NCBI RefSeq assembly: GCF_014762705.1
Contig: NZ_JABURL010000107.1
Span: 1-64,000, forward strand
DNA: 64,000 nucleotides
DNA from: Cyclobacterium sp.
GTDB taxonomy: Bacteria; Bacteroidota; Bacteroidia; Cytophagales; Cyclobacteriaceae
Direction of reading: 5' to 3'
Below, piece by piece: positions 59,121 to 64,000 of this stretch (within the stretch, counting starts at the first letter, position 1; every line of letters begins with the position of its first letter). A program made the translations under genes and the position numbers. Below the pieces are notes generated by a model. That model saw only the letters and a program-made list of their open reading frames with translations. It was not told where the DNA came from and did not search any database.

Positions 59121-59219
59121 GGTCTTACGTTTTAGTTTTTTCAATTATTTTTTTAGAAACAAAGTGCTAAGAAAAATGTAGAATGATAAAGCGAAATAGG
59201 TTCTTCATTGGTTTTTTTG

Positions 59220-59489
59220 TCAATCTTTATGGACATAGACCGATGTTTTAGGATGATAGGCAAACCAGAAGTTCATCACGGTCGGGATAATATTTTTACC
59301 GGCATCCCTGATTTCGGCACTTTGGCTTTCTGCATCAAAACTAATAGACAGCATTTGTCCCTGAAATACATCTTTTATTTCATCCAATGGTATCGAAACC
59401 CGGGAAAGGTCAAATCCCTTTTTCTCCTGAGGAAAAGCAATCGTGGCCAGGGCAAATAGGAATAAGAAAAACAAGCTGCTTTTACCCAT
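59220..59489 (-). pseudogene. Short exported protein, probable DUF3179 remnant
   Basis: ATG 59489 gives MGKSSLFFLFLFALATIAFPQ, a signal peptide; a start at 59549 would add 20 basic residues. The mature part is only about 68 residues. It opens KKGFDLSRVSIPLDEI, as the start of DUF3179 proteins of the long type, and ends MNFWFAYHPKTSVY, which resembles the end of the same family, usually FWFAWYAFHP with four more residues. The large middle of the domain (about 200 residues) is absent. I read this as an internally deleted gene; the frame across the join is open, so a small protein could still be made. Confidence 0.6.
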
Positions 59490-59545
59490 TTTTTTCAATT
59501 GTACCCTTTTAAAAGATTTATGGAGGGTTTTTAAACTAATCTCTT

Positions 59546-59623
59546 TCATACGCCGGGCACCAAGGTGTAAAACATAAACAAACCGATTCCTACAAAAAGC
59601 AGGGAAATAGCCATGAATTGCAT
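59546..59623 (-). other. Tiny hydrophobic reading frame upstream of the DUF3179-like remnant
   Basis: A 25-codon frame begins at ATG 59623 (second ATG 59614) and encodes MAISLLFVGIGLFMFYTLVP, a single transmembrane helix, ending at TGA that overlaps the ATG at 59549 (ATGA). It may be a genuine tiny protein or the end of a lost gene. No further homology is recognised. Confidence 0.3.
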
Positions 59624-59925
59624 GAGGAATCAGTTTCGTTACCATCTTAATAGGATGTGCTTGAGTAGTCGTAAAAAAACCAATTCCTGACACTATGCTG
59701 CTGTAAATTCGGATGTTTTTCCTAACTGGCACAGCAACGTAATTTCGAAATGTCTTTTCCAAAAGTGATGACAGCTAGTTTGAAGTAGAACTTTTGCAAA
59801 AAAGTATCAAATTAGATTACCATTCCTTGTCAGGTTCGGGTGAATGATTCGACTAGTAAGGAAGGTAGGTCCAAACACACCTACCCGCAAACAATTCTTA
59901 TCAATAATTAAAACCTTTGTTCATT

Positions 59926-60441
59926 ATGAAAATTGCCAAATTATTACTTGTGGCGTTACCACTCGTCTTTCTTTCCGCTTATTCAACCCTTTCCCATTCA
60001 GAACCTGGGTCATTTAATTATATTGAAAAGGCACCTGATTTTGAAATAACCACCATAGATGGTGAGGAGATAAGTCTAAAGAAATCCCTAAAAGAAGAAA
60101 AGCCTACAGTGATTTACCTTACCGCTTCCTGGTGCCCAATGTGTGCCAAAAACTGGCCCAGTCTTTCAGAGGTTTATCCGGAGTTTAAAGATAAACTGAA
60201 CTTCGTTGCCGTTAGCATTGACCCCACAGACGATGAAGCGGTAATGAGGAAGCTGGTTAAAGAGAAAAATTTAACTTTTCCGGTAGCTGCCGGGAATCCC
60301 GAGCTAATGGTCAAACTTGGAGCCAAAGCCCAGGCTACCACCGTTGGAATAGATAAAAACGGTAATATCCAATTTATGGAGCGTGCTGTAATGAGTGCAT
60401 CCGAGTTCCGAAAAGTTTTTCAATCCCTGATAGACGCATAG
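59926..60441 (+). CDS. Exported TlpA/redoxin-type thiol-disulfide protein
   Basis: ATG 59926 (MKIAKLLLVALPLVFLSAY) is the start; the TTG three codons before is unlikely. The 171-residue protein has a signal peptide, then a thioredoxin fold with APDFEITTIDGEEISLK, the redox motif WCPMC (Cys70, Cys73) and a cis-proline region ATTVGIDKNG. It works in the periplasm as a reductant, for example in cytochrome c maturation or peroxide defence. A CcdA-type electron carrier follows 1 bp later, which would feed it electrons across the membrane. Confidence 0.93.
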   Translation: MKIAKLLLVALPLVFLSAYSTLSHSEPGSFNYIEKAPDFEITTIDGEEISLKKSLKEEKPTVIYLTASWCPMCAKNWPSLSEVYPEFKDKLNFVAVSIDPTDDEAVMRKLVKEKNLTFPVAAGNPELMVKLGAKAQATTVGIDKNGNIQFMERAVMSASEFRKVFQSLIDA

Positions 60442-60442
60442 A

Positions 60443-61111
60443 ATGGATTTTGTCTCTTTTTCATTTTTGCAAGGAATCATGGCATTTTTAGCTCCTTGTG
60501 CTGTGGCCCTGCTTCCGGGGTATATTATGGCTTATATATCCCGGAATGCAGGGATCGAGCGTTCCATGGTCCCCAAATTGCTCAGAGGACTCAAATTAGC
60601 TTTCTTCAGTATTTCAGGAATTCTGATCGTTTATGCTTTGGCTGGAACGCTAATTATTTTAGCAAGCCAGTTGCTCAAAGAAAACATGAAATTCATCACA
60701 GTGGGGATGGGAGGATTATTGGTATTTCTTGGCCTGCTCATGCTATTTGGGAAAAGCATTTCAATAAACATAAATTTTTCGGAACCCTCTACTAAAAGAG
60801 AGACCTCAGAAGCGTTCTTTTTTGGAATTGCCTATGCCATAGGGGCACTTGGATGTTTATTCCCTTTGTTTTTGGTGGTGGCTACCCAAGCCCTTGCTGC
60901 AGAAAACGTTTTGTTGGGAGGAAGTTACCTGCTGGCCTATTTTGTGGGTTTTGCCTTAATGATGGTATTAGCTATCGTATTGGCCACCTTTGCGCAAGAT
61001 TTGTTGAGAAAATACTTGCGGAAAATACTTCCCTACATGGAGCGGGCAGCAGGTTTTGTTTTAATCCTGTCCGGAATTTATATCATTTATTATCAGTTGG
61101 TGTTGTTTTAA
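60443..61111 (+). CDS. CcdA/DsbD-type cytochrome c biogenesis membrane protein
   Basis: The 222-residue protein has six helices and the two conserved cysteines of the family: APCAVALLPGY near residue 18 and LGCLFPLFLV near residue 138. It moves electrons from cytoplasmic thioredoxin to periplasmic partners. The start lies 1 bp after the redoxin stop, so the two form a matched pair. A strong terminator follows. Confidence 0.94.
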   Translation: MDFVSFSFLQGIMAFLAPCAVALLPGYIMAYISRNAGIERSMVPKLLRGLKLAFFSISGILIVYALAGTLIILASQLLKENMKFITVGMGGLLVFLGLLMLFGKSISININFSEPSTKRETSEAFFFGIAYAIGALGCLFPLFLVVATQALAAENVLLGGSYLLAYFVGFALMMVLAIVLATFAQDLLRKYLRKILPYMERAAGFVLILSGIYIIYYQLVLF

Positions 61112-61117
61112 AAAAAA

Positions 61118-61151
61118 ATCCTACCATACCTGGTACAGGTATTGGTAGGAT
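61118..61151. terminator. Bidirectional terminator
   Basis: A 15-bp stem with one bulged base (arms atcctaccatacctg and caggtattggtaggat) and a 3-nt loop, preceded by eight A and followed by a T-rich tract. It separates ccdA from the convergent AhpD-like gene. Confidence 0.9.
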
Positions 61152-61175
61152 ACTTTTTAGAAGTGGTCCAGGGGA

Positions 61176-61748
61176 TTAATCAGGCCATTTTCTTTCTGAA
61201 AATACCTCATCCAGCTCCGTATGGAAAATATGGTTGGAGTAATTGCTGATGGTTTTTACCGCAATGGCCAATATGATTTCCAAAATATGTTTTTCTTCGT
61301 ACCCTGCAGCCGTAAATTCAGCCACATCGGCCTTCGTCGGATAGCCTCTTTTCTCCAGCATTATTTTAGTGAAGGTAGACAGGGCGCTCATTTTTGGATC
61401 TTCAATCTCCTCTTGATTTCTTAGCGCATTGGTCAGTTCTTTGGGTAATTTAGACATGTTGTCAGCGATGTAACTATGTACCGAAGCGCAGTAATCACAG
61501 CCATTGTAAATGCTAATGGTCAAAAAGACAACTTCTTGTTCCACGGGGCTCAAACCGCTGTTTTTACGGAAATGATCGTAACCTACGGCATAGGTTTCCA
61601 TCAATCCTGGAGAATTGACCATGTTGGCATACATATTAGGGACCATGCCCATTTGCTTCTTTGGCTTTTCAAGTAAGGGCTTTTGGGCTTCGTTTGCTTC
61701 CTCAAGGCTTACTGGTTTTAACTTGGTTTGAAAATCGGTTTTGCTCAT
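61176..61748 (-). CDS. Carboxymuconolactone decarboxylase (AhpD-like) family protein, second copy
   Basis: The 190-residue protein has the same layout as the copy at 49200. It opens LEEANEAQKPLLEKPKKQMG and carries the redox motif GCDYCASVH: Cys84, Cys87 and His91. The second half ends ISNYSNHIFHTELDEVF. These proteins support peroxidases by disulfide exchange. It is alone on the minus strand, about 110 bp from a broken lipoprotein gene. Confidence 0.92.
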   Translation of the reverse strand: MSKTDFQTKLKPVSLEEANEAQKPLLEKPKKQMGMVPNMYANMVNSPGLMETYAVGYDHFRKNSGLSPVEQEVVFLTISIYNGCDYCASVHSYIADNMSKLPKELTNALRNQEEIEDPKMSALSTFTKIMLEKRGYPTKADVAEFTAAGYEEKHILEIILAIAVKTISNYSNHIFHTELDEVFSERKWPD

Positions 61749-61858
61749 AATAGTAGTACGTTTTAGTTTGGTTTTTTTGGTTCGATTTTACCAATGATGA
61801 ATGTACAATGGATTGCTAACCGGTAGTGTCATTTTGCGGACAAGCCAGGGGTTTCCTC

Positions 61859-62705
61859 CTATTTTTGCTCTATGACTTCGGCTCCCCGGGGCACTTCAAA
61901 GTAAGTTTGGGGCAGATCAGGTAAAAAGGAAAGGTCTGAGAGGGTAATATTCGTTACATATGCTCCCTTTTGTTGATCCTCCCACATGAAAGTTTCATAC
62001 CCGTCCGGAAAAAATATGCCATTAACCTCCTGCTCACCCTTCAGTACCATGATTTTTTCCGGTGTATGGCCACCATCCGGGAAGTAAGCCGGGTAGGAAA
62101 CAACGTAGCGATAGGCGGCAATCCTTCCTGAGTCCTTGTCCAGGTAAATGATATAGTAATCATCTGGAGCATCCCCTACGCCTTCTCCAAAAGTTGCCTT
62201 AATCAGGTCATAAGAAGTCCCCTCCTGAGATGCTTCTCCCAGGTCTTCAAGGTGCACGCCTTCATCCCCGAGTACAAAAGGGATACCAACAAAGTAATAG
62301 GGTGTGAGTGCCCAAAACCGGGCATCAAAGGGTATTTCTGAAGCATCAGGCACTGCCCAGGCCACCGAGCCGTCCCAGCCAAACTGCCGACTTGTATCGA
62401 CGGCCATTTGATGTCGTGCTTTGGCAGACCAATTATCACTGATTTGAATCGTGTTTCGGGGTGTATTCCCATCAAGGGGCTGGTAATTAGAGTGAAATTG
62501 GAGCGGACCATTTGCATACCACCGTTGCAAGCCACCATGTGCCTCCATCGCCTTCCAGATTTTTTGACCTGCGGGGCTGCTGTTGAGCCTTTCAGACCCG
62601 TTCTTCGATCCAGCTTTCTTTGGGATAGTCCTTTTCGCCAGTTGAGTTGCAGGACAGGCACAAAGGAATAAGGATGGCGGCTAAAATGTATGCGTTCTTT
62701 TTCAT
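61859..62705 (-). pseudogene. Frameshifted lipoprotein gene (DUF6503-like)
   Basis: The N-terminal part starts at ATG 62705 with a signal and lipobox CLSC (Cys19) and runs to a stop at 62592-62594, just after YPKESWIEERV. Removal of one base there restores a frame that continues ERLNSSPAGQKIWKAMEAHG, leading into the long open part that ends at 61859. The joined protein would be about 280 residues, exported and beta-rich, with WKAMEAHGGLQRWYANGPL typical of DUF6503-like proteins. A single inserted T (in cgggtctgaaagg) explains the break. It could be a real mutation, a programmed shift or a sequencing error. Confidence 0.78.
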
Positions 62706-62990
62706 GTGTTTATAATTTGTCTTTAAGCGGTCAGATGGAATCTTTGACGAATAAAATAATCATTGCCCCGTGTGTTTAATGATGATTTTAATCGTGTCGA
62801 TTTCATGAAATTTTTGGTAGTGCTTTAGCTATTTACTTTATCCCGAAATAGTCGGACCGGGAAGAGCATTTAAAGGAAGTATAAAGTATTCAATCCGTGT
62901 TATTTGTCGGATAGCCGACAGTTAACCAGATATCCGCTAATTGTGGTTCGGTATCGAATACAAGTCAGTTCTTTTCACTATTTTTAATTA

Positions 62991-63680
62991 ATGATACCAA
63001 AAGCCGCATTTCTCGAAAAACCTCAGTTATTGATTTTTGATGTCAATGAAACCTTATTGGATTTGAGTCCTGTAAAAGGGAGGGTGAATGAACTTAGGGG
63101 TGATGCACATGCCTTCAAGGAGTGGTTTTCCCTGCTGTTGCATTACTCCTGTGTGGAATCACTAAGCGGTAATTACCTTGAATTCGGCTCCATAGGCAAG
63201 GCCACACTGAAAATGGTTTTTCAGGAGTACCGGAAAGACATTCAGAAAAAGGAGATAGAGGAGGTGTTAGGTTTGATGGGTACACTTCCTGCCCACAAGG
63301 AGGTGCCCGAAGCCTTGGAATTGTTTCGACACGCGGGATATACGCTGGTGGCACTGAGCAACGGTAGCCTGGATCTGGTTCAAAAGCAACTGGATCATGC
63401 AGGGCTTTCCCCATTTTTTGAACGGATTTTCAGTGTCGATGTCACCGGTAAATTTAAGCCCGACCCGGCTACTTATATGCATGTATTGGATCAAATGCAG
63501 ATCCAAGCCAACAAAGGAATGTTGCTGGCGGCCCATGCCTGGGATATTCTCGGAGCCCAGCGAGTGGGAATGCAAACGGCATTTGTCTCCCGTCCTGGTA
63601 AGGTGTTATATCCGGAGGCACCCCTTCCGGAATACACCGGGAATTCGTTGGTGGAAATTGCCGTACAAATGGATCAATAG
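62991..63680 (+). CDS. Haloacid dehalogenase type II family protein
   Basis: The 229-residue protein is an HAD hydrolase of the L-2-haloacid dehalogenase class. The nucleophile is Asp17 in LIFDVNETLLDL, with VALSNGS (motif II), KFKPDPATY with the catalytic lysine (motif III), and AAHAWDILGAQRVGM (motif IV). The cap domain contains FKEWFSLLLHYS. It may release halide from short haloacids or act as a phosphatase; the motif NETLLDL favours dehalogenase. It precedes a Crp/Fnr regulator by about 100 bp. Confidence 0.9.
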   Translation: MIPKAAFLEKPQLLIFDVNETLLDLSPVKGRVNELRGDAHAFKEWFSLLLHYSCVESLSGNYLEFGSIGKATLKMVFQEYRKDIQKKEIEEVLGLMGTLPAHKEVPEALELFRHAGYTLVALSNGSLDLVQKQLDHAGLSPFFERIFSVDVTGKFKPDPATYMHVLDQMQIQANKGMLLAAHAWDILGAQRVGMQTAFVSRPGKVLYPEAPLPEYTGNSLVEIAVQMDQ

Positions 63681-63781
63681 TTTGATCGCTAAATTCAAAT
63701 TAGCCTGCATTAACTTCTCGAATTACGCCTTTCAATTGGTATCATTTCGTATTTTTATACCCATAGGAAAGTAGTTGAGAA

Positions 63782-64000
63782 ATGGAAAAAAGCAAGATTT
63801 GGTTTTTGGAAAATTTCAGTATGTTTAAAATGCTGTCACCGGAAGAAATGCAGGAGATGGATGCCTATACGGTGATGCGTGAGGTTCCTGAAAAACAAGT
63901 GATCTACCTTTCAGACGACGAGGCAAAGCACGTGTACATTTTAAAAAGGGGAAGAGTAAAAATATCCAGACTCTCCCAGGATGGTAGGGAGGTCATTTTG
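63782..64000 (+). CDS. Crp/Fnr family transcriptional regulator, 5' part
   Basis: The frame is open from ATG 63782 to the end of the window (73 codons). It encodes the start of a cyclic-nucleotide-binding domain: WFLENFSMFKMLSPEEMQEM, then VIYLSDDEAKHVYILKRGRVKIS and the following LSQDGREVIL, the first two thirds of the beta-roll. The DNA-binding part lies outside the window. It might control the HAD gene or the redox genes upstream, but that is only a guess from position. Confidence 0.85.
   Translation, partial: MEKSKIWFLENFSMFKMLSPEEMQEMDAYTVMREVPEKQVIYLSDDEAKHVYILKRGRVKISRLSQDGREVIL

Noticed and set aside
1-64000. A complete mobile element, prophage or defence system
   Set aside because: No transposase, integrase, phage structural gene, toxin-antitoxin pair with recognisable domains or known defence operon was seen; only the hsdR stump remains.

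Overview
The window reads as chromosomal DNA of a Bacteroidota bacterium, most likely of the order Cytophagales and close to the Cyclobacteriaceae. This rests on a GldD gliding lipoprotein, CarboxypepD-type TonB-dependent receptors, many lipoproteins, DUF3127, DUF3179 and GMC/gluconate-dehydrogenase-subunit-3 families, YpdA, and promoters of the Bacteroidota form TTTG-N19-TAnnTTTG (a textbook case lies at 12571-12601). Genes are dense, on both strands, and mostly in short operons with ATGA-type overlaps. No rRNA, tRNA, CRISPR array, transposase or integrase was seen.

Layout. 0-2.5 kb: an operon of a small protein, a multi-pass membrane protein, a histidine kinase and a LuxR-type response regulator. 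2.5-5.3 kb (minus): CPBP protease, DUF2007, CdsA and Psd, i.e. phospholipid synthesis. 5.4-8.3 kb: DusB, an EamA exporter and an MscS channel. 8.4-10.6 kb: an AT-rich islet with a glycine-zipper lipoprotein, a two-helix membrane protein and the C-terminal stump of a type I restriction HsdR subunit. 10.7-14.8 kb: YpdA, an NRDE protein and a BlaI/M56 regulatory pair with three matching operators. 14.9-18.3 kb: a very large ThuA/sugar dehydrogenase/PKD/cytochrome c lipoprotein. 18.6-21.4 kb: UbiA prenyltransferase facing a type III polyketide synthase and methyltransferase. 21.4-29.2 kb: a second MscS channel, lipoproteins, a membrane-anchored MutS-like ATPase, PurK/PurE and BrkB. 29.3-35.7 kb: a DUF481-like pseudogene, a GH3 enzyme, a DUF3127 OB-fold protein with an SSB-like tail, and a GMC oxidoreductase with its small subunit. 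35.8-43.1 kb: TonB receptor, nitroreductase and GldD, then a fatty acid desaturase, then a TPP riboswitch in front of a second TonB receptor. 43.2-44.3 kb: a geranylgeranyl-reductase-like flavoprotein that may belong with the polyketide pathway. 44.4-47 kb: a large metzincin-type protease.

From 47 to 64 kb the content turns to redox and stress functions: DUF2892, an alpha/beta hydrolase-OsmC fusion, two AhpD-like proteins, an OB-fold/YceI/outer-membrane/DUF3179/glutamate-synthase-like cluster, a secreted DinB, a secreted rhodanese, a MerA-like disulfide reductase, a redoxin-CcdA pair, a haloacid dehalogenase and the start of a Crp/Fnr regulator. This part also holds decayed genes: a DUF3179-like remnant near 59.4 kb and a lipoprotein broken by one frameshift at 62.6 kb.

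No complete new defence or mobile system is visible. The most promising less-described items are the glycine-zipper lipoprotein pair beside the hsdR scar, the translationally coupled outer-membrane protein/DUF3179/FMN-synthase module, the split polyketide-prenyl pathway, the membrane MutS homologue, and the BlaI/M56 pair whose sensor domain is a repeated coiled coil instead of a penicillin-binding domain. All family calls come from reading the sequence; no database search was run.
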